From Mycteria americana (taxonomy: Eukaryota > Chordata > Aves > Ciconiiformes > Ciconiidae): a stretch of 64,000 nt of DNA. The DNA is taken from contig NC_134371.1 in NCBI RefSeq assembly GCF_035582795.1, forward strand, positions 47,347,001 to 47,411,000, in the 5' to 3' direction. Shown here piece after piece: positions 51,401 to 64,000 of the stretch (the first letter of the stretch is position 1; each line of letters opens with the position of its first letter). A program made the position numbers and the translations under genes. Under the pieces are notes generated by a model, which was given only the letters and a program-made list of their open reading frames with translations, made no database searches and was not told the DNA's origin.

Positions 51401-54400
51401 TTTCTTCTCTTCTTCTTTCACTGGTTCTTCTGAACTGAAAATTAATTTAGCATTAATTAAAACAGGGCAAAATTTAAGTGCCTTACATAATATATGAAAT
51501 ATGTTTAATCTCATCTATTTAAAAAATGTAAGAAATAGATTAGTATAGTATTTTTAACATCTTTAATCAATGGCATTACTACAGCCATTATTAATTCTTA
51601 AGAATTAATACACGTGGATAATTATAGTAGCCAGACTTCTAAAATAAATATTTACGCAGATTTAAGTATGTCTCCCTATATTCAAACACTTCTGACCTAA
51701 ATCTACTAACAGGAAAAGAACTAAAATTATTTCACGTTACTCTCTGTTCAGAGACTGTATAAAATCAAAGGTATTAAATTACTGATTTGTTCGTATTCAG
51801 GGGGTGGAATAAATAACTTAAAACCTCTATAGCTGATTTTAATTAAGCACTATCACATAGCTTCTATCACTTCCATTACATATTACAGAGGTAAACTTAA
51901 AAGCCTAACTATGCAACTTATTTTTTTAATTAAGTACTTGACAGACAATTGAAACCCAAACTATCACAGGTCTTGGTCACACTAGCATTAGGATTCATGG
52001 ACTTATTTTTAAATATTACATATTCTTTAACTATTTGAAGAGAGACTTGGACAGCTTTATGGTTGTTCTGCTCATGCTTCAAGCTAGATACAGGCAAATC
52101 AGCTCCAGTTTAGAAGCCAGTGGCTATAATAGTATAGTCTTATACAGTTATGCTAGCAGGTGTCAGTTCTGCCTGACTCTTGATTAGATTAGAAAGAAAC
52201 ATCAGAAAAGCATTGCCTGCACTATTTAACAGCAAAAGAAAATTATAACCCTGACACAACAAGTAAATAGAAGAGTCTTTTTTTAAACACAGGGAACCTG
52301 TGCAACACAGAGGTCAGCTTACACAGACTGGAGTCTTGCTCTGTAAATGAGAACAAACAGGACCATCTGCTGATTAAAGATATCAGTAACTATAGGAAAA
52401 AGGATAGGGATTATTTCATGATGATACTGAATGAAACAATACTAATGGGAAGAATGCAATCACTTATCTATAGGTCTGAACCTGACTGTTAACACTTCTA
52501 AATGGTTACAATTTATCCTTTGACTTAACAGTACTAAGAAAGTATCATGAATATGGAATTTCCTTTCCTTGACCACAAACATAGAAACTAAATTATTATG
52601 CACATACCTTTTACACTCCTCTGAGACAGAAGGCTGGCTAAGTACCTGCACATTATCTTGCTCCTTCGCAAATTCAACAACTAAGGTGTGACCTAAAAGC
52701 TTCAGCTGATGCAGTCTTGACAAAGCCTTCAAATAATTATAATAGAGAAAAGAAAGAAAGGAAAGAGGAAAAACATCAGAATTATTTCAAAGCATGACTG
52801 TTTTTTCTTTGGTTGGTAAACTAGCCATCAGATGCAGTCACAACTGCCTTAAGCCAGGTCTGTGCCACTACAGACACAGGTAGTTCTACACCGTTCCTGC
52901 CTTCAAAGCCCTGCTTTTAGCAGCCTCTTTCCCCCTAGCAGGGAGGAAAAAGATGAGGTTGCACAGCTAGAACCATTGCAGACACTTAGGTCATCTGAAC
53001 ACAGTAGTGAGACTGCAGCCTTAACAATGATACTTATTACATAGCCTAGTAAATCTCTGATTTCAAGTAACCAACCTCTTGCTCATGAACTACAAACATG
53101 CTGAAGTCCACTAGTAATAGCTGGGAATTTTAAAAATCAAGATTCTTAACAGTGACACTAGGAAGTTCCCGCATTCTGCAAGTCCAGACCCTGATAGGCT
53201 GCTAACGATTGACACAAAGGAACCTAAATTCACCACTGTTCACCTCACATAGTCTTTGTAACTTTTGAGTAGCCTAAAAAAAAAAAAAAAAGCAACACCA
53301 AAAAAAACAGGGCATAAGAGGGAAATTCAGGACATAAGCTTTTCACCAGATGCATATTTAAAAAGCATTATTAGTATTACTTTTTGGCATCCGTGTCCCC
53401 TATTAACATGGTAGTTTTCTTTTTCTTATTAAAATTGGGCATTCAAGGCAGTCTTGAATTGTGTACATCACTTTGTCTGAATTTTATGGCAAACATGCAA
53501 TTATGCAGGAGACAAGTAAATTATGTTTTGTTTATACATAAATGCACACACCCCCTTGACAAGGCCCTGATCAGTCTCGACTCATGTAAGTTTGCCATGC
53601 CAAGTGACAGGTTGGATCAGATGACTTCCACAAGCCCCTTCCAACCCACCTTTCTTATGCCTCTACAGAAGTGTTAGTTTTATCAAAAATCTTTCAAGCA
53701 CCTCTTGAAACAGAACTTTAATACTACATTGCTCTGCATTTTTTTCCCCCGACACTGAGTACTAGATGATGGGTAAAACATTTTAGAGCACAACTGGCAA
53801 TTCAGAAAAGTGCTTTCCCAAAACATTCAATAACAAACTCAATACAAACCTTCACAGCTGCATTTTCACTGGGAAAGGTAGCAAAAGCAGTATGTTTCTA
53901 GAAAACAAACAAACAAAAATCGTCATACTGAATTCAAATCAAAAAGGTAAGAAACTGCATGTAAAACATATACCTGCAAGTAATTCGTAAGTTCAAGTTT
54001 ACATATTTGAAAGCTTCCAGACAGTAGTCATCTAACTCCCATGTGGGGCAAAGGTGAACAACTAGAGAACATTTTTCTTAAGAATTTAGGACAAGTACCT
54101 CCTACAGTCAAAAATTAAGATAGGAACTCAGCAGTTTGAGGAATACAGGAAAACAGTATTTCTTTTCTAGTAAGGAAAAGCCATCCTAAACTGCAAGAAA
54201 GTACGTATTGATAAAGAAGTTTAATCGTCTCTTCAAAAAAAGGAAATTTATTTCAGCATGTCTCAGCAGAACTTTTTCATCAAAGCAACTCCTAAAAGTA
54301 ATACTTTTCCTGCTACAAAAGTCGTAACTATTGTTGTGCTCTGAAAGTCTGGACGGTTTCTAACATTTTCCCTTACTTTTTAAGTGAAAAAAGAGAAAAT

Positions 54401-55364
54401 TACGCTTTCCAAATTAGATCAAATCCTCACAGAATACACAGTTCATCTCAAATTTGTTTTTACAAACTTTATTACTTCATCTTGCCACTACATGATTCGG
54501 TATTAAAACCCCAAAACATTAATACTGTTATAAGAGCAGCTATCAGGAAAATCATTGTAATGACGTCAGCATTTTTAATATGCTATAAAAGAAAGCATGA
54601 CCCTGATACAAGATACAGACATAATTTTTCTGCAGTTCTGCAGGAATACAAGGCTCTTTCCAAACAGCATTCGTCACCAGACAGATAGTCCTATGTTTTT
54701 GTAATTTGGAGGAATTAAAAAATAAAATAAAATAAAGATCTCAAGAGACAGATCTGTGAAACTGCATCCCCACGCCTACCAACAGACTCTTCTGCATTGC
54801 GTTTCCACAGCCTTGTTCCTAAGAACAAGCGAGGCCAAAGCTGCGTCCAAGGGCACAGAACTTGCAGCCGGCGGGGAGACGGGACCCCCGCGTCAGACGC
54901 TCTCCCGACCGCCCCGCCTCAGCCCAGCGGTTCTCTCCCGATGCGCAGGGCCACCGCACCGCAGCCCGCTCCGCCCCCGCTCCAGCCCGAGCGGGGAGAA
55001 GGAAGAGCCCTGACCCGTCAAACACGCTCACCCCTCCCTGCGGCTCGCTCCGCAGCCTAAGGCACGACAAACGGCCCAGGGCGTCGGCAGGTCTCTCCTC
55101 CCGCCCCCGCCGCCCGGAACCGCCCCAGGCCCCGGCCCTCACCAGCCGCCCGTGGTCCGACAAGACGCGCACAGACACCGCCCCGAAATGCTTCAGCAGA
55201 TCTTCCTTCTCCACCGCCGTCAGCTCGGCGGGCAGGTGCCGCACCAGCAGCGTCCGGCCCCGCCGCCGCGCCACGCCGGGGTGAGGCGGGACGCCGGGGT
55301 GAGGCGGGCCGGCCCCCAGCCCCATGCCGGCCGCCCGCGTCTCCTCACAGCCCGGCGCCGCCAT
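42463..55364 (-). CDS. RNPC3: RNPC3, U11/U12 di-snRNP 65 kDa protein (14 coding exons, 523 aa)
   Basis: Nuclear protein of the minor spliceosome. In the known family it bridges U11 and U12: the N-terminal RRM contacts the U11-59K protein and the C-terminal RRM binds the U12 snRNA 3' stem-loop. Exons in order: 55143-55364, 53850-53897, 52608-52726, 51354-51434, 50480-50591, 49927-49995, 47672-47820, 46594-46719, 45561-45697, 44545-44706, 44274-44368, 44136-44194, 43469-43601, 42463-42522. They sum to 1572 nt with consistent phases. RRM1 has RNP2 LLVRHL (39-44) and RNP1-like HTAFATF (76-82). A proline run and acidic stretch lie at about 222-265. RRM2 has RNP2 IYVKNL (428-433) and RNP1 KGQAFIGL (472-479). 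The protein ends in a basic tail, GKRKK. Human RNPC3 is about 517 aa. The start is the first in-frame ATG, inside the CpG island. A solo LTR lies in intron 6. Confidence 0.95.
42523..43468 (-). other. RNPC3 intron 13, U12-type by its splice signals
   Basis: The donor reads GTATCTTTTT, one base from the U12-type consensus RTATCCTTT. A perfect U12 branch-site core TCCTTAAC (plus-strand positions 42533-42540) ends 10 nt before the CAG acceptor at 42523, which places the branch adenosine about 11 nt from the splice site. That spacing is typical of minor-class introns. The other RNPC3 donors (GTGAGG, GTATGT, GTAAGT and similar) look major-class. Confidence 0.75.
49112..49734 (-). mobile_element. 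Solo LTR 3, same family, in RNPC3 intron 6
   Basis: Minus-strand copy of the same LTR, in the same orientation as RNPC3. Perfect 5-bp target duplication TAAGT (49107-49111 and 49735-49739). The LTR TATATAAA is retained (about 49463-49470). It contains short GA- and AAT-rich runs. As an intronic sense LTR it could supply an alternative promoter or polyadenylation site. Confidence 0.92.
51243..51280. repeat. Perfect 14-bp inverted repeat with 10-nt loop in RNPC3 intron 4
   Basis: Arms 51243-51256 and 51267-51280 are exact reverse complements (AACAAGAGAGAATG against its partner). No T-run or other signal explains it. Confidence 0.8.
53570..53660 (+). mobile_element. CR1 LINE 3'-end fragment
   Basis: Contains GACAGGTTGGATCAGATGAC followed by CCCCTTCCAACCC, close to the conserved CR1 3' terminus of birds. 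It lies in RNPC3 intron 2, antisense to the gene. Confidence 0.65.
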
Positions 55365-55780
55365 CGCAGCGCGCAGGGCCGGGGCGACAGCCGCGCGCAC
55401 CCGGAAGTAAGGGGACAAATCGCGCGAGAGCGGAGGCGGGGGCTTGGGCCTCGGGCCTCGGCAAGTCTCGCGAGACTGGCGGGGCAGTGGGGTGGGCTGT
55501 CGCTAGCGGGAAGGGCGGGAAGCGCGCGCTGTCGTTGTGGCGCGGCGGGGCTGCGGATTCGGGAGCTGCTGCCCCGGGCCGGCCCTGGCGCCGTGCTGGG
55601 GATCCGCTAGCAGCTGGGGGGCGGAAAGGGGCGCCGCGGTAAGCTGCTGCGACTGGCTCTGTGCTTCCTCTGGCCCGTGTGCTGGCGGCGGCCGGAGCAG
55701 CAGCCTGAGCCAGCCGTCGGGGTCTGCGCGCCTCCTCGGTCTCGCTTGCCGTGAGCGCTGTGGTGGTCTGCCTGGGAGCC
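54860..55780. promoter_or_regulatory. CpG island promoter of RNPC3
   Basis: A dense CpG stretch, unlike the AT-rich surroundings, covers RNPC3 coding exon 1 and about 400 bp upstream. It contains an ETS-type CCGGAAGT at 55401-55408, 37 bp before the ATG, and a perfect TCTCGCGAGA palindrome at 55466-55475, a motif of TATA-less housekeeping promoters bound by BANP/Kaiso-class factors. CpG density continues on the divergent side, and a donor-like CGCG|GTAAGC lies at 55639 on the plus strand, so a divergent noncoding transcript is possible. Confidence 0.85.
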
Positions 55781-55829
55781 GTTTTTCCAGGGCCATGTCT
55801 CAGAGAGGTGATGTCTTAGACCGGTGATG

Positions 55830-58800
55830 TACAAAACCTGCCTTAGTCAAATCTGAAATAGTGCTTCAAAGGGAGAGATGACCCTTGCCCTCTTCCCCTC
55901 TCTTCACAGTTAAGAGCTTGTCTTCAGACTAAATTGTAGGAAGTTGTATTGCTTTCAAAATACCATTCTCATTAGCCTTTAGCTGAAGAGACTATTCCTC
56001 CTGCCACTTTACCTGAACGGCAAGGTATTAAGATCTTTCTGGCATAGGCATTAATATGCTGCTTCAGGATAGCAGGTGTTGAGTGTCTGGCAAAGGCAAG
56101 CAGCACGGGCGAAGCACAGCCATAATTACAACCTGTAATTATGGGCATGAGAGGGAATTCTGCAGCACGAGTAGTGAGTACAGAGGCAGTTACCAGCCAG
56201 CTCCTACTGAAACCAGGCTGAGCCAGAGCCAGCCATTTTTTCTGAGGCCAGAGGCTGTGACCTCAAAAGGGGGAAAAAAATCACCAGACTCGACTGATGA
56301 AATCTCAGGTCTTACCATATCTAATTAGCTGGTTGCTGGCTGGTGAAAGCACCACCTGCCTAGATCACTGTTGCCACAGGCGCTGGGTCCGACAGAGCCA
56401 TAGCGCCTGATGCCACTGTGCAGAGCCTGAAGGACTTGCCCTGCCACTGGGCAGCAAGATCACTGAGGGACACCCAAGCTCCGGGACTGGTGTCCAGGGT
56501 GCTCTGAAGCCAGCCACAGAGAAATTTTTTGTAGGCTGTGCAGTGTACCTGGTAAATAGGGAATGATTGTTTATTGCATCTTTCAATAGAACAAATAATG
56601 CCTTAAGTCCATAAAGTCCTCAAGGGCGCTTCTTTTCCTTGAAGAGTCATGATGGACCTGGCGCTGTATGTGCAGTACCCCTGAAGGGTTTTGGGCCATG
56701 CTTATTTTGTGACTGAACACTGACAATTTGGGGAAAGATCTGGCCATTGTGGGTGGTCGCAGTGGTCTCACTGGGTAGATCAGATGACAGTCCAAGTTCA
56801 TCCAGATGGGTTTGGGAAGGAGTTGGGAAAACACTGGGGAAGCACAGGATGTTCAAAAGGGATCTAGGAGAAAAGCAGAAATTTAGCAGCAATTTCTTAC
56901 AGGATCCATTACTGCATTTTTGTTGCTGTCATTAGTATAAGCTAGGAAATATCTATGAACTTGGAAACAGGTGGAAGAATTTGCACAGTATACAAATATG
57001 GCAGTGTACTTTCTCTCTTGATGATACCAGCAGTACTGTTTTTTCTGAGGCTGTTGAAACTTTAAAAGTAACACTGGCCGGCCTAGTAAGTTCCGTGTGT
57101 GGCCTGTGGTTTGTATAAAGTCCAGATGACTTTCTGGGATATGCTGGTCAACATGCAATTGTAGCAGATGGGAGCGTCAGGATTGCAAAAGCAAGTCTGT
57201 GGTGGCTGTGCTGCTGCATCCTGTTTAAATTGGCCTGACTTTCAGTTCACTCCTGGGTAATGACATAGGACTTTTTATGCAGCAGGTCTGTGAAACTAGG
57301 CAAACCAAACCTCCCTGTTTCCCTTTTAGCTCTCTAGTACTTTCCAATTATTAACCCGCACATCAGTCACCAGATGGTGAAATAATGATATAACTTCAAA
57401 TATGTTTTCCCCTCAGAACTAAGAAACACTGTTCTCAGTTCCAGTCAGGGTAGGCTGAGAAAAATACATATTTTCTAGTGATGTTGAATGCTAAAGTGAC
57501 AAGAACAATTTCACTGAAAACAACTCTAATGGCTGTTCAGCCCACCTGTCCCTCTCAGCACAGAATCCCCCTCAAAGAAAGAGAAAGACTTTTTAAAAGT
57601 CTGTTCACCCTGATGGACTGGGGCCCTGTGGCTGAACATCTCTAGAGCAGAGGTTTAACAGAGTATCATGCAAGTCAAGGCGATAAAAATACGCAGGGTT
57701 TTTTTTTTTCTAAGATGCAGAAAGCAAAAAAAATTATTTTTTTCTTTTCTCTCCTCTTTATCCCCACATTCAAAATAGATTACGAATGTGTTACTTTTTT
57801 TACTTTCCAAAATGTTAAATTTGTAGATACTTGAACAGTAGGGTTCCTCAACACAAATGCATCATGTTTTTGTGTTGAAATTCTAGGTTTAGGAGTTCTT
57901 TGCTTATAGAGAGAAATTTCAATGCAAGTGTTTTAGTAATACCAGTATGAGTCAAAACTACAGACACATTCAGGTCAGAAAGGAAGGACATCCTTTTGTT
58001 GAGATTTCTGGTTTAGGCTCCTACCCAAAGCAGGGTCAACACTGAATTCCAACCACATCACCCAGGACTTTCTCCAGCCTGGTCTCAAAAGGCCCTACGG
58101 GTGAAGATTCTACAGCCTCCACAGACAAACTTTCCTACTCCTTAATTAACCTCCCGGTGATTTTTTTTTTCTCCCCTTTTATCCAGTTGGAAGTAACTGT
58201 ATTTGCATAAATGTCTGGTAACTTCATAAAGACAAAATTTCAAATTCCCAATTAAAATTTATTGAGTTAGTAAGAAATACAAGTTTGAAAAAATCAAGAA
58301 AGCTAGCTTTGCAGAATATGCTGATGTTTTGCACACTCTTCATTACCCACCCCATAAAGTTCTCCATTAGTGACATCAAATCAGCAGTGGCCAGGGGCAG
58401 ATACAGTTGTCCAAAGTAACAGAAGTCCAACTCAGCCTGTTCTTTACAGTTATTTATGAAAGCAGCAAATCAGTGACACATTGAATGATAAACTGGTTTG
58501 TTTAAATTTATAAAAAAAATATGTAAGGGCCTACTTGAAATAGATGAGTTTACTTTTGGATGGTATGAGTTAGCAGGCTCACAATTTTTTGGAAGTACTT
58601 GTCTGCATCCTTAAACAGGGAAAGGTGAGCATTATTATGAAAGCAGCAATGCTACTGTTTCTTGGAGCGATTAAGATACACAAAGATGCTGTTAGTTCAT
58701 CATCCTGTTGAAGTGAGACCAGAAAGAGGCTAAAAGTTGAAGAAAAGCTACAGTGTGGGATTTCTAGATCCTTCTGTTATCATTATTGATTATGTCTTTT

Positions 58801-61800
58801 TTTTTTTTTTTTAATATACCTCTAGGTATTTTCTGTTGTCTCCAGTAGATGTTCCAGTTGGCTGGACACAAGCAAGCTCTGAGTGAGGAGACAAGTAGCG
58901 GTGCTAGCATGAAGATAAGCCCAAGGTAGTATGGCTTGTTTTACCTTGTCTACAAAATACTGTATACCCATGTACTTAAATGACTCTCCAAAGGCAACCT
59001 AATATTTTGGAACTCTCTTGTACGGCTAGGACCAGAAAGGCCACCAAAAACAGAGTTTTAAATGGCCCCCAAAACTGGTTGCACAATCCACAGAATAAAT
59101 AACACTGTATAATGGGGTCACATTCTTTCATTAATGAAATTGCATATTAGAGTTAGCTCTACGGAAAGACTGTACAATTGAATTTACTGACTCTTCTGGT
59201 TTTGCATTCATCCTTCACTGACACAAGAAAAAAACCTTCAGATTACAACAGCAGCAACTCCAAATAACCTTAATTCAAGTTCCTTCCCCCAGAAAGAACA
59301 GTCAGAATTTTTAATACAATTTGAGAGGCTGTCAGAAAGGCTGTCTTTCTTTCTTTTTTAAAGAAAACAATCTCTTCATGAAAGGGAAGAAAAAAATGCT
59401 TTCTTCAGTTATTTTTTTCAAGTAATACAAGTGTTTTTCTTGGTGTTTTTTCTGCCTTTAATGAAACACATGAAGGACTTTTGGTACTCTCTATATATTC
59501 TGTAGATTATTCAGACCGTGGCAGTTGGAATTCCAGTATCAGAATAAGGAAAGAGTTGTCCCTGCACACTGAGAAGTCTCAGCAGCAAGTGCAATTGCTA
59601 AATTTCTTTACTTTTTAAAACAAAGTTCACAGAGTTTGTTCTAACAGTGGTGCTTTTTGCCTTTCTTTCCCTATGCAGTTGTGCTCTGGTTGCTTTTCCT
59701 CCAAGCCTTTGATTGAATAAAAATTTTTGTAACAGCATCTGCATGTTTAAGCATGTCTTGCAGCATAGGAGTAAAAAAACATTTAGTGTAATACTTTCTC
59801 TTTATTATAAAGTGTTACATTTTAACAGTGAAGTGTCAATCAAAACAAATTACCTTTCACTTAATATGTTGAGGGCAAGAACTACATGCTGCATTTCATC
59901 AGTTTTCAAAGTCAGTTCTCAGGTTACATGTCTAATGCTAAGGTGATGTATTTCATATCTTAAAGCAAGTGTCAACAACCTTTCAGGTGAAAGCATAAAA
60001 TACACCTCTGCATAAGCTGAGTACCTGTTTTTTTTACCAACAGGGGATCAGGTTCAGGACCAATGCCTTATTGTGTGTTATGCTTCTATGTAAGACACTT
60101 AGTGTCTTTTCCCACCAGATACAATCAATACTTTATATGCAAGTACAAATTCATTCTAGATCATTGGGTTTTCATTCTAAATCATTGGGTTTTCTGAGTT
60201 TTCAGATGTGTTGCCTTATATTGAAATCAAGAGCCTGTACACTCAGTTATACACTGCCATTCCAGAAATAATTGACGTTTTAACTTTCAGCAAGCTGTTT
60301 GACACCGCAAGATCTGGCAATTGCAGTCTGCAGTTTCCCCTCTTTCTGTCCCTCCTGCCTTGTGGAATCATATCTATAGCTATGTGAGAAATAATTACAG
60401 GAGACAAAAAATAGCTCGGGGGGCAGGTATCTTTGTTTTCCTTCAGAAATAGGAATGTATAACAAGCAAAAGGCTTTTAGAATGATAACATCCACAGGCA
60501 TATCATTTTAGTTCTCCAGAGCTGCAAATTTGGCACTTGTCAAAATTCATTCTTTCACTATCATTCTGGTTTTTTAATTCATATATTTTCTGTCTTATTT
60601 AAAAAGTCATCAAAAGAGACTTGGTTTAATCAAAGACTGTCTAGTATAGGACGTTTATTACCTGTGAATCAGAGTTAATTCATCATATAGGATTTGGTGA
60701 CATCATTACTCTGACTTCAGTGTTAAAAATGTCTAGTGATTTTAATATTTGTATACCAAGTGTTTGGCACAAGAAACCAAAGACATTCAAAGCTATACAT
60801 AAATTTCATTGCATTCCAATTGTATGTTGATATGTGGATTTTCTCAAAATATCAAAAATGTTGACTTGTTCAGCACTAGCTGTTCTTTAGGATGGTATCA
60901 GTGCTGACTTTGCTGTTTCTGCAGTTGCATCCTTTAAAGTAGAACTTCTCAGTTTGTGGATCATGGTGCAGAGTAGATTCTATCAATTGGCTGATAAGTA
61001 AATATATTTTCTCTGTGGAAGGGCATGAATACCTCATGGAAAAATAAACCATATAGTTCTCAAACATGCCTTCATCACAAGTAGAAGTCTCTATCAAACC
61101 AATCCAACACTAGGGTACTCAGCCTTATTCTTGGGACAGGTGTCAAAGAAAGACTAATATAATTTCAAAGTACAGGTTCCATCTTAGCTCTCAAACTCCA
61201 CATGAAACAGCTGATCTGTAACTATACAGTGACTTGCAGAACTGTAGAATGTGCAGCCAGGACTGTTAGACTGGCTCTCTGAGTTAAGTCTGCTTTACTT
61301 TTCCTTGATAGATTCAAAATACAGGTTACAAATACTGTGTAGCCCTCCAGTTTCTACAAAGCTTCTATAACTGCTCTTGTATGTTTGCATACAATTACAG
61401 ACACATTGAGAGGTTGGTAAGAATGTCTCCATACACCTCATTGATATCAAGGCCTCTGCTGTCATACTAGGCCTGTATTTCTGCATTAGATTAGAGTGAT
61501 AAATATTTCATTCTATACAGAATGACTACTTGTTACAACAGTTTATATCGAATCTATTTTTCAGTACAGAGGTAAACAAAAATAAGTGAAATTAGGCATA
61601 GCCACCTGATAAGAAAAATTGATGTTACATCTAAACAAGTTAAGACAAAGCTCCAGACAGGTCTAGATGAATTCAAGCAAAGCAAGTCTGACGTGCCTCA
61701 GTCCTGAGGCTTTGCAAACTCAGTGAAAGCCTGTGGCTCATTATTAGTCATGGCAATACTGTATTTACTGGCCTACAGGGTAACATCCTATATTACCAGG

Positions 61801-64000
61801 TCATTATTGCAATAACAACTCTGTAGATCAAAAATATAGGAGGTATAGGTGGTATTACATGTTATTCAAATTAAATTCCCAAAAGATATTTTTTCTGCCT
61901 AATGGCTTGTGAGCTAGACAAGGCTAGCAAGGCATTTTTTAAGAGTTTTAGAAGCCTCAGGACAAAATGTTTTAATTACTAAGGAAAAAAAGAAAACCAC
62001 AAGAGCAGCTTTGAGACATAAATGGCAAAACTGCTGAGGAAAATTTGATTTTCATGGTGGCAGTTCTGTAACTTTCTTCATATTAATATGAATAGTGTAG
62101 TGTAACAAAGTAGCCTTAGAAATAAGGTCACGGAAGGACCAGAATACCGCTGACAAGATAATATCCATTACTGCTAGCATCATGTATACATGTTACAGAA
62201 ACTTCAGGCATGGACAAGAGCTGTATTTTGTTAGGTGCTATGTAAGCATACATATAACCTCAAAGAGACTGCAAAATGATTGCTAAATGTCATTTCACTT
62301 GACTTGTAAATTTTGTGGAGGATTTTATTTCTATTCAGAGTATATCTGAATACAGTTAAAGAAAAAGCGAGTAAGACTACATGATGTCTCCTCTGTTAGT
62401 GTGCTTTATTAAATTTCTTTTCCATGAAAAGAAAAGTAGATATTTAAAAAAGCCTTAAGTCAGGTAACTGCTTTCCTGGGTTTTGCCTACAATGGTCCCT
62501 GAAGTGTAAGTAGCCATTTTCTTTATGCTTTTAATTTTTCTGTCTGAATAAAGTACCAAAACAATGGACAATTCACTTAGAATTCTGCTTTTCCTATTTG
62601 ACCACTAGATGATGCTGTGACTCTTAATTGCAAATGATACTGTACTGTTAACCTTTTGTTGTTATTCTTTCATTTTATAGAACTATGAAAAATTGGTATT
62701 TTCTTTCTTATTCTTACATGCATTGTAGCTGTTACTGTATATAAACTAGTTATATTTTATACAAATCCATATAAATCACACAGCAGTAGCTCTTTCTGCT
62801 ACTACTAGGAATATCACATGATTCTAGAAGCTGTGCATATATATATTCTCCATAGATGGAGAAGCGGACTGCTTTGAGTAAAGATTTTTGCAAAAAATGG
62901 AAAGTATACTGAGAAGAGATTTGATATATTTAATTCAGATTTATATTTATATTTCATTCTGTTTATTTGTCCTACATAATTAGAATGGTGTTTTTAGTTT
63001 CAGTTTTAGAATTTATTTTTCTATGCTGTAACTGCATCTAGAATTAAGGGTGACATTTCTATTTTGCAACTATAGCTAAAAAATGAGATTATCTTACTTA
63101 TTTCCATAGGCATTATTTCTGATTTCTGTTGCCATAAGTAATTTCCCCTTTTTATATTAAGTGCAGTGGTTTGATCCACACTGTTGGGTCTCTTAGCCAA
63201 GAGCTTCATTAGACTTTCAAAGATGACACCATTTTACTGATGATCTTCTCAAACTGATTTCAAAAGAACAGCATTCTTTTACGTGAGCTAATTGTTTTTC
63301 ACCATTTGCCATTTCTACCAACTCCTACAAACACTTTTTAATTTCTGCAGTAATCCTTCCATCTTCTTATGGGAAATGTTAACTACAATAAGGTTAAATT
63401 AATTGCAGCAGACAAAGCATACATACTCCACTAGCCGCCTCCTGTATAGGAGTGTTAAAGGCACAGCTCCATTCAGGTGATCCCCATATGTCAACAACAG
63501 TGCAGGAATGAAAACAGGTTATACAATTCAGAACAGCCAGTAAGCTAGGTCAGTGCCTGTCAGTTCCAGCATAAAAGAGGTTTGGAAGTAGCTTAATATC
63601 AATCATCCTTTCCCACTTCTAGACATGCATGTAGTATACTTCTGCCAGTCGGAGATTTGGATCCTATTTTCAATATATAAGCAAGGAAACTACACTCTTT
63701 GAGAGATAAGTAGTACATAAAACCTATTTTGCCCTCACTGAAATAGCAGCTGCTAGTCACATTGGGGTCTAATCGGGAAATGGCTACATTGCACTACAAT
63801 GCCAACTTCCCCGTGACATTGTTATATCCGCAGCAGGCTCTGAGTTGAGATATAATTCAACATTCATTTTAAAAGTTAGCTTCCTTTTTGCAAACTCATT
63901 AACAATTATACTGAAACTGAGCTCCTGGCACATAAGCGTGCTTACTCTTGTTGTATGTCTTGTTGTATGTCTGTGCTAACTCTTTGGTGTATGTCTTTAC
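55830..64000. other. Intergenic upstream of RNPC3, no gene seen
   Basis: After the CpG island the DNA turns AT-rich. It contains the CR1 fragment near 58.1 kb and a short tandem repeat of about 22 bp near 60.15-60.19 kb. In other vertebrates COL11A1 lies on this side, but no collagen Gly-X-Y exon was seen. Confidence 0.6.
58030..58195 (+). mobile_element. Old CR1 LINE fragment
   Basis: Text such as TTCTCCAGCCTGGTCTCAAA followed by a CCTCCACAGACAAACTTTCC stretch resembles the CR1 3' region. It is degraded and its ends are approximate. Confidence 0.5.

Noticed and set aside
55416-55418. Upstream in-frame start for RNPC3 at 55418
   Set aside because: The codon there is TTG, not ATG. The first in-frame ATG is at 55364 and starts the expected N-terminus.
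54862-55610. Long plus-strand ORFs across the RNPC3 CpG island
   Set aside because: GC-rich DNA lacks stop codons, and the translations are Arg/Pro/Ala-rich and antisense to RNPC3 exon 1.

Overview
This window is vertebrate nuclear DNA, almost certainly from a bird. It carries the conserved amylase-RNPC3 neighbourhood with compact introns, CR1-type LINE fragments, and three solo LTRs of a family that is common in avian (probably neoavian) genomes. All three genes are spliced and lie on the minus strand. None is visible as a single ORF, so they were assembled exon by exon from splice sites and known protein architecture. No prokaryotic features, CRISPR arrays, tRNAs or rRNAs were seen.

Layout from left to right. 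1-13.77 kb is gene-poor AT-rich DNA with one solo LTR (6348-6993). 13.77-15.06 kb is a GC-richer block that forms the 3' flank of amylase copy A. 15.06-19.37 kb is amylase copy A: 10 coding exons, 512 aa, intact, with a TATA box just upstream. A second solo LTR (19619-20233) sits about 210 bp upstream of that TATA box. 20.2-23.6 kb is intergenic and holds another, different LTR-like element near 22.0 kb. 23.57-24.90 kb is a near-identical copy of the copy A 3' flank that ends in a 28-bp relic of an amylase last exon. 25.30-32.70 kb is amylase copy B: 10 coding exons, 512 aa, intact, with no TATA box at the equivalent place. A CpG island at about 35.3 kb is its likely promoter. 39.1-55.4 kb is RNPC3 (U11/U12-65K, 523 aa, 14 coding exons) with its CpG-island promoter at 54.9-55.8 kb. 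Its intron 13 looks U12-type, and a candidate autoregulatory splicing element lies about 3 kb past the stop codon. 55.8-64 kb is intergenic.

The two amylases are mosaics. Exons 5-9 with their introns are almost identical in A and B, while exons 1-3, exon 10 and the other introns have diverged. That pattern indicates gene conversion. The relic exon tail points to a third copy that has been lost. The most interesting signals are regulatory: promoter divergence between the amylases, an LTR next to the TATA-type amylase promoter, and a minor-spliceosome gene that appears to use both a U12-type intron and a tandem U12 5' splice-site element. No wholly new gene system was found. Exon boundaries were placed by hand and every exon length and phase closes, but no alignment or expression data were available.
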